From positions 1-64,000 of the forward strand of contig JAJCZS010000029.1 in assembly GCA_029262275.1 (NCBI GenBank): 64,000 bases of DNA. The letters are read 5' to 3'. The notes below the pieces were generated by a model. It saw nothing but the letters and a program-made list of their open reading frames with translations, had not been told where the DNA came from and did no database searches. Both the position numbers and the translations under genes were made by a program. The first letter of the stretch is position 1. Each line of letters opens with the position of its first letter. This stretch comes from Deltaproteobacteria bacterium. GTDB taxonomy: Bacteria; Desulfobacterota_D; UBA1144; Nemesobacterales; UBA2774. This document shows positions 36,259-46,219 of this stretch, piece by piece.

Positions 36259-36792
36259 ATGATATCAACAGACGCAACAATACTTCGTGTTTCAGATCTT
36301 ACAGAAATCGGAGTACACATTGAAAGATTAGAGGAGCCTGAGTGGCTAGTAAATCTTCCTGAGCTTTGGTCTGAAGGTGATGTATATAAACCTCTATCAA
36401 AGATCAGAATTGATTTACAGGCAAGTAGAGTTTTAAAAGAAGTGACAGTTATAGGAAATGTCAGCCTTTCGATTCAGTCTCCATGTTCAAGATGCGTAGA
36501 AGCAGTTAAAATAGAGCTCAATCCTTTGATAAGCCTGGTACTATCTCCAAGAGGCAGGGTCAAAGATGAAGAAGATGACCTTGAGCACGAGACTTATCGG
36601 GATGATGAAATAGACTTAAGCAACTACTTAAGAGAACAGGTGGCGATAGCAATGCCAGTTAAAGTAGTTTGTGGTGAGGATTGCAAAGGTTTATGTACAA
36701 ATTGTGGAACTAATTTAAACAAAGAAGATTGTACATGCGATAACGAGCGAGTTGATCCTAGATTTGCAATTCTAAAAGATCTAAAAATATGA
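36259..36792 (+). CDS. yceD: YceD/DUF177 23S rRNA accumulation protein
   Basis: A 177-residue DUF177 protein. The cysteine pairs SPCSRC and the C-terminal CGEDCKGLCTNCG (then CTC) may bind zinc. In E. coli YceD is needed for normal 23S rRNA accumulation and its gene is upstream of rpmF, as here (26 bases). The genetic context and the C-terminal region make the assignment reliable. No strong Shine-Dalgarno precedes this ATG. Confidence 0.92.
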   Translation: MISTDATILRVSDLTEIGVHIERLEEPEWLVNLPELWSEGDVYKPLSKIRIDLQASRVLKEVTVIGNVSLSIQSPCSRCVEAVKIELNPLISLVLSPRGRVKDEEDDLEHETYRDDEIDLSNYLREQVAIAMPVKVVCGEDCKGLCTNCGTNLNKEDCTCDNERVDPRFAILKDLKI

Positions 36793-36818
36793 AAATAATA
36801 GAAAGGGAGATTTAAACA

Positions 36819-37013
36819 ATGGCACTTCCCAAAAGAAAACATTCCAGGTCTAGAACTAGGAAGAGAAGAACCCATTACAAATTAGCAAAACCAGGCATGT
36901 CTACATGTCAGAATTGCGGAGAGCACAAGCCCCCGCATAGAGCATGCCCAATTTGTGGCTTCTACAAAGGAAGGACCTTTATTAAGGAAGAGGGTCAAGA
37001 AATAGAGTCATAA
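36819..37013 (+). CDS. rpmF: Ribosomal protein L32 (bL32)
   Basis: A 64-residue 50S protein, MALPKRKHSRSRTRKRR at its basic N-terminus and a CxxC...CxxC zinc site (CQNCG and CPICG). AGGGAG stands upstream. It sits between yceD and fabD in the widespread rpmF-fatty-acid cluster, but the usual plsX and fabH that follow rpmF are missing here. Confidence 0.98.
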   Translation: MALPKRKHSRSRTRKRRTHYKLAKPGMSTCQNCGEHKPPHRACPICGFYKGRTFIKEEGQEIES

Positions 37014-37045
37014 TATATTTCAATTTTGTTCAAGGATAAGATTAT

Positions 37046-37972
37046 ATGATTGCTTTTGTATTTCCTGGCCAGGGTTCCCAGTATGTGGGAATGGGAAAAG
37101 AGCTTTATGACGAGTTTGATATTGCAAAAAAAACTTTTCAGGAAGCTAGTGATGTGTTAGGATTCGATTTATCTAAACTGTGTTTTGAAGGAGAGCAGAG
37201 CGAGTTATCTTTAACCGCAAATGCTCAACCTGCTTTGTTGACTACTAGCATTGCATGCTTAAGAGTCTTAGAGAGCGAAACTTCATTGAAACCTAATTAT
37301 GTAGCAGGTCACAGCCTAGGTGAGTACACGGCGCTGGTTGCAAACGGAGCAATTGAATTAAGCGATGCAGTACATACTGTAAGGAAACGTGGTGAATTCA
37401 TGCAGCAAGCAGTCCCTGTAGGCATAGGAGCCATGGCAGCAGTATTAGGACTCGAAAAAGAGAAAGTAGAGGAAATCTGCAATCAAGTCTCCCAAAATGG
37501 GATGGTTGCTAGTCCTGCAAACCTTAACGCTCCGGGACAAACAGTTATATCAGGGAATAAAGAAGCAATAGAAGAGGCCTCCGAGATAGCAAAATCCCAA
37601 GGAGCAAAACGCGTAGTCCCACTCGATGTGAGCGCACCATTTCACTGTGCCCTAATGAAACCTGCTGCAGACAGCTTGTCTGGAGTGTTAAATGAAATTT
37701 CTGTTTCCAAAATGAGTGCACCGCTAGTTGCAAATTGCACAGCATCAGTTACTAATGATCCTAGTAAAATTAAAGAACTATTGATAAGTCAGGTCACAAG
37801 CCCCGTAAGGTGGTTTGAATCAGTTGAAGTACTACAAAACGAAGGATGCGATAAATTTATAGAGATAGGGCCTAAGAATGTATTATCAGGTTTAATAAAG
37901 AGAACGCTATCAGATGTGACAGTTAGTAATTTTGAGAAGATATCTCAACTGGAGTCAATGAAAAATGTATAA
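37046..37972 (+). CDS. fabD: Malonyl-CoA:ACP transacylase
   Basis: A 308-residue enzyme that loads malonate onto ACP for chain extension. It has the N-terminal FPGQGSQYVGMGKEL, the catalytic S90 in GHSLGEYTALV and H200 in SAPFHCALM. It overlaps the fabG start by eight bases, indicating tight coupling. Identification is secure. Confidence 0.97.
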   Translation: MIAFVFPGQGSQYVGMGKELYDEFDIAKKTFQEASDVLGFDLSKLCFEGEQSELSLTANAQPALLTTSIACLRVLESETSLKPNYVAGHSLGEYTALVANGAIELSDAVHTVRKRGEFMQQAVPVGIGAMAAVLGLEKEKVEEICNQVSQNGMVASPANLNAPGQTVISGNKEAIEEASEIAKSQGAKRVVPLDVSAPFHCALMKPAADSLSGVLNEISVSKMSAPLVANCTASVTNDPSKIKELLISQVTSPVRWFESVEVLQNEGCDKFIEIGPKNVLSGLIKRTLSDVTVSNFEKISQLESMKNV

Positions 37973-38711
37973 TCTCGATGGAAAAATTGCATTAGTAACA
38001 GGTGGATCTAGAGGTATCGGGAAAGCCATTGCAAAGAGGCTTGCATCTGAGGGTGCCACAATTGTAATCAACTATATGCGGAATGAAGAAGCCGCAAATG
38101 AGACAAAAAAAGAAATTGAAGATGCTGGTGGTCAAGCTACACTGTCAAAATTTGATGTATCTGATTTTGATGCTGTGCATGAATCAGTTGATAAAATCAT
38201 TGAAAATCACCAAGGACTTCATATACTGATTAATAATGCTGGAATCACCAAAGATACGTTACTGATGAGAATGAAAGAAGAAGATTGGGACAATGTAATG
38301 TCAATAAACTTAAAAGGAATTTTTAACTGCACAAAGGCTGTAACACGAAATATGTTAAAACAACGTGGGGGTCGTATCGTTAACCTTACATCAGTGGTGG
38401 GAGAGATGGGAAATGCCGGTCAGTCTAACTATGCTGCATCCAAAGCAGGAATAATTGGATTTACTAAGGCATGCGCCAGAGAAATGGCTCCACGAGGTAT
38501 CACTGTCAACGCTGTCAGCCCAGGATTCATTCAGACAGATATTACAGATCAACTGACCGAAGAATTAAAAAAAGATTATATATCTAGAATACCAATGGAT
38601 AGATTTGGTACCACTAAAGATATTGCAGGAGCCGTAGCTTTTCTGACTTCTGATGATGCCTCATACATTACAGGTGAGGTATTTAGAGTCAACGGTGGAA
38701 TTTATACATAA
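37965..38711 (+). CDS. fabG: 3-oxoacyl-ACP reductase
   Basis: A 248-residue canonical FabG that reduces beta-ketoacyl-ACP with NADPH. It shows TGGSRGIGKA, NNAG, the catalytic serine in NLTSVVG and YxxxK in SNYAASKAG, then the C-terminal YITGEVFRVNGG. Its complete catalytic set contrasts with the SDR at 2950. Its start lies within the end of fabD. acpP follows after 21 bases. Confidence 0.96.
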   Translation: MYNLDGKIALVTGGSRGIGKAIAKRLASEGATIVINYMRNEEAANETKKEIEDAGGQATLSKFDVSDFDAVHESVDKIIENHQGLHILINNAGITKDTLLMRMKEEDWDNVMSINLKGIFNCTKAVTRNMLKQRGGRIVNLTSVVGEMGNAGQSNYAASKAGIIGFTKACAREMAPRGITVNAVSPGFIQTDITDQLTEELKKDYISRIPMDRFGTTKDIAGAVAFLTSDDASYITGEVFRVNGGIYT

Positions 38712-38732
38712 AAATTAAAGGAGGTATTTATC

Positions 38733-38978
38733 ATGGCACAGGAACAAGAAATTCTTGCCAAAGTTAAGGAGATGGTTGCAAGCCAACTTGGAAAATCAGA
38801 AGACGAGGTTACTCCAGAATCTTCATTCATTGAAGACCTAGGAGCTGACTCATTAGACCTTGTAGAGCTTATTATGTCTATGGAAGATGAGTTTGGTCTA
38901 GAAATCTCTGATGAAGATGCAGAGTCCATCATCACAGTTCAAGATGCTATCAACTTTATAGCGGAGCGCAAAAAATAA
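38733..38978 (+). CDS. acpP: Acyl carrier protein
   Basis: An 81-residue acidic carrier whose 4'-phosphopantetheine attachment serine is S40 in [10 protein letters not shown]. It carries the growing chain through the Fab enzymes. AAAGGAGG precedes the ATG. Its TAA stop and the fabF ATG share one base, so translation is coupled. Confidence 0.98.
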   Translation: MAQEQEILAKVKEMVASQLGKSEDEVTPESSFIEDLGADSLDLVELIMSMEDEFGLEISDEDAESIITVQDAINFIAERKK

Positions 38979-40210
38979 TGAGTAGAAGGATAGCCGTAAC
39001 CGGGATTGGTCTTGTTACCCCTCTAGGTATTGGGAACCAAGTGACTTGGGATGCAATCTGTAATGGCAAATCAGGAATTAGTACTATTGAAAGGTTTGAC
39101 ATCACTGATCATAAAACAAAGATTGGTGGTGAGGTTACTGATTTTAAGCCTGAAGAGTTTATGAATCCCAAAGAGGCACGAAGAACCGATAGATTTATTC
39201 AATACGCCATGGCTAGTACCAAACTTGCCCTCGAAGATGCTGAGTTAGAAATAACAGACGAGCTATCTCCTAGGGCTGGAACATTAATTGGTACGGGTAT
39301 TGGTGGTATGGATACGTTTAGAGATACCGTACTTGTACTTGAAGAGAAAGGACCCGGACGTCTTTCGCCTTTTTTCATACCCAACATTATCACCAATCTA
39401 GCAGCAGGGCAGGTGTCAATTGCTTTTAATGCAAGAGGACCAAACTGTTCAACAACAACAGCATGTGCTGCAAGCGCGCACTCTATAGGTTATGCAACTA
39501 TGGCAATAAAAAGGGGAGAGGCTGATGTGATGATAGCCGGGGGAACAGAAGCCCCGATAAATCCCCTAAGCTTAGGCGGCTTTAATGCAATGCGTGCGCT
39601 TTCTACTAACAATGATGACCCGCAAGGTGCTTCTAGGCCTTTTGATAAAGACAGAGACGGTTTTATAATAGCCGAAGGCTCGGGAATGCTTATCTTAGAA
39701 GAAATGGAGTTTGCTAAGAAAAGAGGAGCTAGAATATATGCTGAACTGATCGGGTTTGGTATGAGCGGCGACGCGAGTCATATTACGGCACCATCCTTAG
39801 ACGGTCCAGTCAGATGCATGCAAGATGCAATAAATGAAGCTAAAATCAATCCTGAAGAAATTGATTATATAAACGCACATGGAACCTCAACTCAACTAAA
39901 CGATGCAAATGAAACTAAGGCTATAAAAGAAATCCTCGGAGATAAAGCATATAAAACTCCTGTAAGCTCAACTAAATCAATGACTGGTCATCTTCTTGGT
40001 GCTGCAGGTGGTCTGGAAGCTGCAATTAGTGTTTTAGCAATTGAACAAGGAATATTGCCCCCAACAATTAACTACAATACGCCTGATCCAGACTGTGACT
40101 TGGATTATGTACCTAATGAAGCTAGAGACGCAAATATAACAACAGTGCTTAGTAATTCTTTTGGATTTGGTGGAACAAACGGTACATTAATCTTTAGAAA
40201 AGTGAGCTAA
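38978..40210 (+). CDS. fabF: 3-oxoacyl-ACP synthase II
   Basis: A 410-residue condensing enzyme for chain elongation. The catalytic cysteine C163 is in [10 protein letters not shown], and the two histidines are in [11 protein letters not shown] and [15 protein letters not shown]. The usual length and the C-terminal NSFGFGGTN fit. It ends the fabD-fabG-acpP-fabF run. A 164-base gap to acnA contains a promoter-like sequence but no clear terminator. Confidence 0.97.
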   Translation: MSRRIAVTGIGLVTPLGIGNQVTWDAICNGKSGISTIERFDITDHKTKIGGEVTDFKPEEFMNPKEARRTDRFIQYAMASTKLALEDAELEITDELSPRAGTLIGTGIGGMDTFRDTVLVLEEKGPGRLSPFFIPNIITNLAAGQVSIAFNARGPNCSTTTACAASAHSIGYATMAIKRGEADVMIAGGTEAPINPLSLGGFNAMRALSTNNDDPQGASRPFDKDRDGFIIAEGSGMLILEEMEFAKKRGARIYAELIGFGMSGDASHITAPSLDGPVRCMQDAINEAKINPEEIDYINAHGTSTQLNDANETKAIKEILGDKAYKTPVSSTKSMTGHLLGAAGGLEAAISVLAIEQGILPPTINYNTPDPDCDLDYVPNEARDANITTVLSNSFGFGGTNGTLIFRKVS

Positions 40211-40289
40211 GTTTGTTTTTTTGCTAACCGCTCTAACTATTTACTCTAATACAAGCTATCAGCTTCTAAACTAAGTAAACACTATATTC

Positions 40290-40317
40290 TTGATTTGTGC
40301 TGATTTAACTGTAGAAT
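40290..40317 (+). promoter_or_regulatory. Probable sigma70 promoter of acnA
   Basis: TTGATT at 40290-40295 and TAGAAT at 40312-40317, spaced by 16 bases, lie 57 bases before acnA. The elements match well, but the spacing is short by one base. This may start the TCA gene run. Confidence 0.45.
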
Positions 40318-40374
40318 AACCTGGATTCTAGGTTCCTTCCATTTCATCTGGAAATAATATTTAAGGAGATTTTT

Positions 40375-43065
40375 ATGAGTCAAATTAACAACAAATTGAA
40401 TGCACTTTCTACGCTTAATACATCCTCAGGTGATGTGAAATACTATTCTTTAAAAACTATTGAAGAGAACTTTGGTGGCGATCTTTCTAAACTACCTGTA
40501 TCAATCAGGATATTGTTAGAAAATGTAGTAAGGAACTACGATGGCACAGTTGTAAATGACATCCATGTAAAGGCTCTTGCTAACTGGAGCCCTGAAGACA
40601 ACAAAAATCAGGAAATTCCGTATAACCCGGCAAGAGTTATTCTTCAAGACTTCACTGGTGTGCCGTGTGTTGTTGATCTGGCCGCAATGAGATCTGTTGT
40701 TAATAGACTAGGCGGTAATCCGGATCAGATTAACCCTAGAGTTCCTGTAGACCTTGTTATTGATCACTCAGTACAAGTCGATTATTTTGGAAATGACAAA
40801 GCATTTACTATGAATGTTGAGCGTGAATATGAAAGAAACGGCGAAAGATATGCATTTCTACGTTGGGCACAGAAAGCTTTTAATAATTTCAGAGTTGTTC
40901 CTCCCGGAACAGGAATCGTTCATCAGGTAAATCTCGAGTGCCTGGCAAGTGTTATTGCATCACGTGAGACAGAAGGTGAGAAAGTAGCATTCCCAGACAC
41001 GCTGGTAGGAACTGACTCTCACACAACTATGATAAACGGACTTAGCGTTTTAGGTTGGGGTGTAGGCGGTATTGAGGCTGAGGCATGTATGTTAGGCCAG
41101 CCCTTATATATGTTGGTTCCAGATGTGATTGGTTTTAAATTGCATGGAGAACTAGCACAAGGAGTAACAGCAACCGACCTTGTACTCACAGTAACCGAAA
41201 TGCTAAGGAAAAAGGGTGTAGTAGGTAAATTTGTAGAGTTCTTTGGACCAGGTCTAAGCAAGCTAGCACTTTCAGATAAAGCAACCATAGCCAATATGGC
41301 CCCTGAATACGGTGCCACAATGGGATTTTTTCCAGTAGACAATGAAACACTAAACTATCTAAGAGTAACTGGCAGAGAAGATGTAGTGGAATTAGTGGAA
41401 TCATACACAAAGGAGCAAGGGATATTTAGAACTGATGATACTCCAGATCCTGTATATACAGATACACTTGAGCTTGATATATCCACAGTCGAGCCATCCA
41501 TGGCTGGACCTAGCCGTCCGCAAGACAGAGTTTCATTAAAAGATCTAAAGGATTCATTTGAAAATTCACTAAAAGAGAAAACAGGTAACGGGGTCAATCT
41601 CGACAAACGTGTTAATGTTCAATTAAACGGTGCTTCATCTGAGATGGGCAACGGATCAGTAGCAATTGCTGCTATAACAAGTTGTACAAACACTTCAAAC
41701 CCATCAGTGATGGTAGCATCAGGACTTGTAGCCAAAAAAGCTGTTGAGAAAGGTCTTACGGTCGATCCTACCGTAAAAACTAGTCTAGCCCCAGGGTCTA
41801 GAGTAGTTACAGACTATTTAGACGCAGCAGGCCTTACAACTTATCTAGACAAACTAGGATTTGACCTAGTTGGATATGGATGTACCACATGTATAGGAAA
41901 CAGTGGACCTCTCGCAGCCCCTATAGAAGAAAGCATTAAAGAGAATGATTTGACTGTATCTGCTGTGTTAAGTGGAAACAGAAACTTTGAGGGCCGTGTT
42001 CATCCATTTGTAAAATTCTCTTATTTGGCCTCGCCCCCTCTAGTAGTAGCATTTGCACTAGCAGGAACGGTGGATATCGATATATACAATGAGCCGATTG
42101 GTACTGGAACAGACGGTGAGCAGGTATTCCTAAAAGACATTTGGCCAACACAGGATGAAGTTAAAGAAACTGTTCAAAGAGTTTTAAATCCTGAGATATT
42201 TAAATCTCAATACTCACAGGTATTTGAAGGAGATGAAACATGGAAATCTCTTGATACACCTGAGGGCAGTTTATATGAGTGGACCGACGACTCAACCTAT
42301 ATTAGAGAGCCAAACTTCTTTGATGATTTCTCTCTTGAGTTGCCGGAAACAGGCGATATTAAGGGAGCACACACTCTTGCACTACTTGGTCATTCAATCA
42401 CAACAGACCACATCTCGCCAGCTGGGGCTATACCAAAAGATGGTCCTGCTGGTAAATACTTGATATCACAAGGTGTCGAACACAGACAATTCAACAGCTT
42501 TGGATCCAGAAGAGGAAACCATGAAGTTATGGTAAGAGGATCTTTTGCAAACATCCGTATTAAAAACCTCATGGTAGAAGGCTCAGAGGGTGGTGTTACA
42601 AAACACGTTCCAACTGATGAAGAACTAGCAATTTATGACGCTTCAATTAGATATCAAGAAGAGGGAGTTCCACTAGTTGTAATAGGTGGAAAAGAATATG
42701 GAACCGGAAGCTCAAGGGATTGGGCAGCAAAGGGGACACTCCTATTAGGTGTAAGTGCCGTTATTGCCGAGAGCTTTGAGAGAATTCACAGAAGCAATCT
42801 TGTTGGAATGGGAGTTCTTCCACTTCAGTTCAAAGAAGGTGACAACGCTCAATCATTAGGACTAACTGGGTATGAAAAATTTGATGTAGAAGGAATAGAA
42901 GAAGGACTTGCTCCAGGAAAAGACATTTTAGTTAGAGTAATGCCTCCTGGGGGCCAAGACTTTACATTTAATGCAATTTGCCGCCTCGATAGCCCAGTAG
43001 AAGTAGATTATTACAAAAATGGTGGCATCCTTCAGACTGTGCTCAGACAAATGATGCAGGGTTAA
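40375..43065 (+). CDS. acnA: Aconitate hydratase A
   Basis: An 896-residue iron-sulfur enzyme that isomerises citrate to isocitrate. The cluster cysteines are in [12 protein letters not shown] and [10 protein letters not shown]. The substrate-binding [20 protein letters not shown] and the C-terminal swivel domain with [16 protein letters not shown] are intact. The length matches AcnA, not AcnB. AAGGAG precedes the ATG. icd follows by 104 bases, and the run continues to sucC. Confidence 0.97.
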   Translation: MSQINNKLNALSTLNTSSGDVKYYSLKTIEENFGGDLSKLPVSIRILLENVVRNYDGTVVNDIHVKALANWSPEDNKNQEIPYNPARVILQDFTGVPCVVDLAAMRSVVNRLGGNPDQINPRVPVDLVIDHSVQVDYFGNDKAFTMNVEREYERNGERYAFLRWAQKAFNNFRVVPPGTGIVHQVNLECLASVIASRETEGEKVAFPDTLVGTDSHTTMINGLSVLGWGVGGIEAEACMLGQPLYMLVPDVIGFKLHGELAQGVTATDLVLTVTEMLRKKGVVGKFVEFFGPGLSKLALSDKATIANMAPEYGATMGFFPVDNETLNYLRVTGREDVVELVESYTKEQGIFRTDDTPDPVYTDTLELDISTVEPSMAGPSRPQDRVSLKDLKDSFENSLKEKTGNGVNLDKRVNVQLNGASSEMGNGSVAIAAITSCTNTSNPSVMVASGLVAKKAVEKGLTVDPTVKTSLAPGSRVVTDYLDAAGLTTYLDKLGFDLVGYGCTTCIGNSGPLAAPIEESIKENDLTVSAVLSGNRNFEGRVHPFVKFSYLASPPLVVAFALAGTVDIDIYNEPIGTGTDGEQVFLKDIWPTQDEVKETVQRVLNPEIFKSQYSQVFEGDETWKSLDTPEGSLYEWTDDSTYIREPNFFDDFSLELPETGDIKGAHTLALLGHSITTDHISPAGAIPKDGPAGKYLISQGVEHRQFNSFGSRRGNHEVMVRGSFANIRIKNLMVEGSEGGVTKHVPTDEELAIYDASIRYQEEGVPLVVIGGKEYGTGSSRDWAAKGTLLLGVSAVIAESFERIHRSNLVGMGVLPLQFKEGDNAQSLGLTGYEKFDVEGIEEGLAPGKDILVRVMPPGGQDFTFNAICRLDSPVEVDYYKNGGILQTVLRQMMQG

Positions 43066-43169
43066 TAGCTGATAATTAAGTCTGATTTGCTGTAATTATT
43101 TGAAATTTGATTTATTTTGTTTATATTTTCACACCAAAAATTAGAGAAAAATATAGAGGAGTTTAAATA

Positions 43170-44417
43170 ATGTCATCCGAAAAGCCCTTAGAGGGCAGCA
43201 AGATCCAGATTGATAAAGTAAACGACTGCCTTATCGTACCAAATGATCCTATAATTCCATTCATTGAAGGTGACGGTATTGGACCAGATATTTGGCATGC
43301 TTCCCAGATTGTATTCGATGCTGCAGTTAATCACGCTTATAAAAGCGAGAGAAAGATTGTATGGCACGAAGTTCTTACTGGCGAGAAAGCCTTTGAGGCA
43401 ACAGGTGAATGGCTACCTGACAAAACTATTGAAGATCTGAAAGAATATACAGTTTCAATAAAAGGTCCTCTTACAACCCCAATTGGTGGAGGAATCCGAA
43501 GTTTAAACGTTGCACTCAGACAGATATTGGACCTATACGCTTGTGTTAGACCCGTAAAATACATAAAAGGCACACCTTCTCCTGTGAAGAGGCCTGAAGA
43601 TATGGATATGATAATTTTCAGAGAGAACACAGAAGATGTTTACTCTGGTATAGAATGGCAGAGTGGAACAAAAGAAGCCTATGAAATTAGAAGCTACTTA
43701 GTAGAAAAATACGGTGTATTTATAAGAGAACATTCCGGAATCGGCATAAAACCTATAAGCCCATTAGGTACAAAAAGGCTTGTTAAAAAAGCCATTAAAC
43801 ATGCAATACATAAAGGGCTAGAAAGTGTAACCCTGGTACACAAAGGGAATATCATGAAATACACAGAAGGCGCCTTCAGAGACTGGGGCTACGACCTTGG
43901 AAAGGAAGAGTTTGCCAACGATACAATTACAGAGGACCAACTTTGGGACGACTTTGATGGTAAAGCACCAGACGGAAAAGTCATAATAAAAGACCGAATT
44001 GCTGACAATATGCTTCAGCAGATACTAACAAGAACCAAGGACTATCAGGTAATTGCAACCCCAAACCTAAACGGTGACTATTTGTCAGACGCATGTGCAG
44101 CGCAGGTTGGAGGCCTTGGAATGGCTCCTGGTGGAAACATTGGAGACTATATGGCTCTCTTTGAAGCAACGCACGGAACAGCACCAAAGTATGCAGGACA
44201 GGATAAAGTTAATCCTAGCTCTGTGATTCTTTCTGGCGTAATGATGTTTGAGTATCTAGGCTGGGATGAAGCGGGTGACATAATATTAAAAGCAATGGAA
44301 AAAACCATTTTAGATAAAACAGTTACATATGATCTAGAACGTCAATTAGATGGTGCTAAGCTTCTTAAATGCTCAGAGTTCGGAGAAGCGATAGCAGCAA
44401 ATATGGATAAAGTATAA
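43170..44417 (+). CDS. icd: NADP-type isocitrate dehydrogenase
   Basis: A 415-residue enzyme of the E. coli Icd class that converts isocitrate to 2-oxoglutarate and CO2. The substrate region [13 protein letters not shown] holds the serine that E. coli AceK phosphorylates. [25 protein letters not shown] and the cofactor region [17 protein letters not shown] are typical. The LKAMEKTI C-terminus is normal. AGGAG precedes the ATG. No aceK is seen in the window. Confidence 0.95.
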   Translation: MSSEKPLEGSKIQIDKVNDCLIVPNDPIIPFIEGDGIGPDIWHASQIVFDAAVNHAYKSERKIVWHEVLTGEKAFEATGEWLPDKTIEDLKEYTVSIKGPLTTPIGGGIRSLNVALRQILDLYACVRPVKYIKGTPSPVKRPEDMDMIIFRENTEDVYSGIEWQSGTKEAYEIRSYLVEKYGVFIREHSGIGIKPISPLGTKRLVKKAIKHAIHKGLESVTLVHKGNIMKYTEGAFRDWGYDLGKEEFANDTITEDQLWDDFDGKAPDGKVIIKDRIADNMLQQILTRTKDYQVIATPNLNGDYLSDACAAQVGGLGMAPGGNIGDYMALFEATHGTAPKYAGQDKVNPSSVILSGVMMFEYLGWDEAGDIILKAMEKTILDKTVTYDLERQLDGAKLLKCSEFGEAIAANMDKV

Positions 44418-44485
44418 AAACAAATTTGAAATTGAGGTTTTAAACCCTCTTTACTTAAACAAAGAAAAACTAAAGGAGCAGTCAA

Positions 44486-45427
44486 ATGGCTAGACCAAAA
44501 ATTTCAGTAATTGGCGCCGGAAATGTAGGCGCATCAACAGCATTAATGCTATCTCAAATGGAACTAGGAGACATCGTCCTAGTTGATATCGTAGAAGGCA
44601 TGCCTCAGGGTAAAGCGCTTGATATGATGGAGATGAACCCTGTTTACGGATACGACTCAAACATAACAGGAACCAATGGCTATGAAGAAACAGCAGGGTC
44701 AGATATCGTAGTTATTACTTCTGGTATTCCTCGCAAACCAGGAATGAGTAGAGATGACCTTATTTCAACAAACACAAACGTAGTAAAACAGGTTACAGAA
44801 AACGTAGCAAAGCATTCACCAAACGCAATTTTAATACTAGTTACAAACCCACTTGATGCAATGGTTTACGTTGCACACAAAGTAAGCGGTTTCCCAAGAG
44901 AGAGAGTAATGGGAATGGCAGGGGTATTAGACTCAGCAAGATTCAGAGCATTTATTGGAATGGAACTTGGAGTGTCAGTTGAAAACATCAACGCGTTTGT
45001 ACTTGGCGGACACGGAGACGACATGGTCCCACTTGGTAGATTCACTACAGTTGCCGGTGTTCCAGTAACAGAACTAATTCCAGCAGCAAGACTTGAAGAA
45101 ATTATTCAGAGAACCAGAGGCGGCGGCGGGGAGATTGTAAAATTACTTAAAACAGGAAGTGCTTTCTATGCACCAGCAATGTCAGCAGTTGAAATGGTAG
45201 AGGCAATCCTTAAAGACAAGAAGAAGATTCTTCCATGCTGCGTACGCGCAGAAGGAGAATACGGGGTTGAAGATACTTTTGTTGGATTACCTGTTAAATT
45301 AGGAAGAACTGGGATCGAGGAAGTTTTCCAGATTGACCTAAGTGATTCAGAAAGAAAAGAACTTCACGAATCTGCTAGCCACGTAAAAGAGCTATGCGAA
45401 CACATTGAAGGACTTGGCATAATATAG
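44486..45427 (+). CDS. mdh: Malate dehydrogenase (LDH-like class)
   Basis: A 313-residue Rossmann dehydrogenase that oxidises malate to oxaloacetate. The cofactor site is [10 protein letters not shown], the substrate loop [11 protein letters not shown] carries the arginine that selects malate, and the catalytic histidine is in [10 protein letters not shown]. It is of the short LDH-like group found in many bacteria. AAAGGAG precedes the ATG. The sdh genes follow after 60 bases. Confidence 0.96.
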   Translation: MARPKISVIGAGNVGASTALMLSQMELGDIVLVDIVEGMPQGKALDMMEMNPVYGYDSNITGTNGYEETAGSDIVVITSGIPRKPGMSRDDLISTNTNVVKQVTENVAKHSPNAILILVTNPLDAMVYVAHKVSGFPRERVMGMAGVLDSARFRAFIGMELGVSVENINAFVLGGHGDDMVPLGRFTTVAGVPVTELIPAARLEEIIQRTRGGGGEIVKLLKTGSAFYAPAMSAVEMVEAILKDKKKILPCCVRAEGEYGVEDTFVGLPVKLGRTGIEEVFQIDLSDSERKELHESASHVKELCEHIEGLGII

Positions 45428-45487
45428 CCCTTAATTATATTATGCTCAGCCACAAACTATATTAATAAGTTGTACGGAGGATTTGAT

Positions 45488-46219
45488 ATGGCAAACGGTT
45501 CTGCACAAAACTCAATTACACTAAGGAATGATACTTGGTGGGTTCTACCGCTTATAACTGCGATAGTACTTGCCACATTTGGTGCATATTCAACATGGAG
45601 AGCTTTTTCTAATGTTGATTTCTTAGTTCAGCCTTATCTGTCACCTTTTTATTCACCCTATATTCTAGCCTCATGGTGGCCATTTTCTCCTGCACTGTTG
45701 ATCCTATGGGCCCCACTTGGGTTTAGGGCAACATGTTATTATTACAGAAAAGCTTATTACAGATCATTCTTTTTAGCTCCTGCGGCATGTGCCGTACAAC
45801 CAATGGCTAAAGAGGGTAATTATGATGGAGAAACAAAGTTTCCATTCATTATTCAAAATATTCATCGCTACTTTTTCTATGCAGCAGGAGTAGTTCTCTT
45901 TTTCTTATGGGTAGATGCATTCCACGCTCTATGGTTTGAAGATGGGTTCGGCATTGGAGTCGGTACTATAGTGCTCTTTGTAAATGTATTTTTACTGAGC
46001 ATGTATTCAATGTCCTGTCATTCCTTTAGACATTTAATAGGTGGAAGATTAGATGTATTTTCAAAATGCCCAACTCGTTTTAGGCTATGGGAAAAAGTTA
46101 GCGGCTGGAACGAAAATCATGCCTTATGGGCATGGCTAAGCTTATTCAGTGTTGCACTAGCTGATCTGTACATATTCTTATTAGCAAAAGGTGTTATTAC
46201 AGACTTGAGGATAATATAA
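45488..46219 (+). CDS. Succinate dehydrogenase membrane anchor, mycobacterial Sdh1-like
   Basis: A 243-residue integral membrane protein with about five helices that binds the SdhAB dimer to the membrane and passes electrons to quinone. I start at the ATG 45488, preceded by CGGAGG; an in-frame TTG 18 bases upstream overlaps that site. It matches the single-subunit anchor of mycobacterial Sdh1, with FRATCYYYRKAYYRSFFLAP, NIHRYFFYAAG and SMSCHSFRHLIGGRL. C83, C101, C187 and the histidines H126, H188 and H192 are the likely metal-binding candidates. Mycobacterial Sdh1 is reported to hold a membrane Rieske-type cluster instead of haem. The cluster here is inferred. It shares a base with the sdhA start. 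Confidence 0.85.
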   Translation: MANGSAQNSITLRNDTWWVLPLITAIVLATFGAYSTWRAFSNVDFLVQPYLSPFYSPYILASWWPFSPALLILWAPLGFRATCYYYRKAYYRSFFLAPAACAVQPMAKEGNYDGETKFPFIIQNIHRYFFYAAGVVLFFLWVDAFHALWFEDGFGIGVGTIVLFVNVFLLSMYSMSCHSFRHLIGGRLDVFSKCPTRFRLWEKVSGWNENHALWAWLSLFSVALADLYIFLLAKGVITDLRII

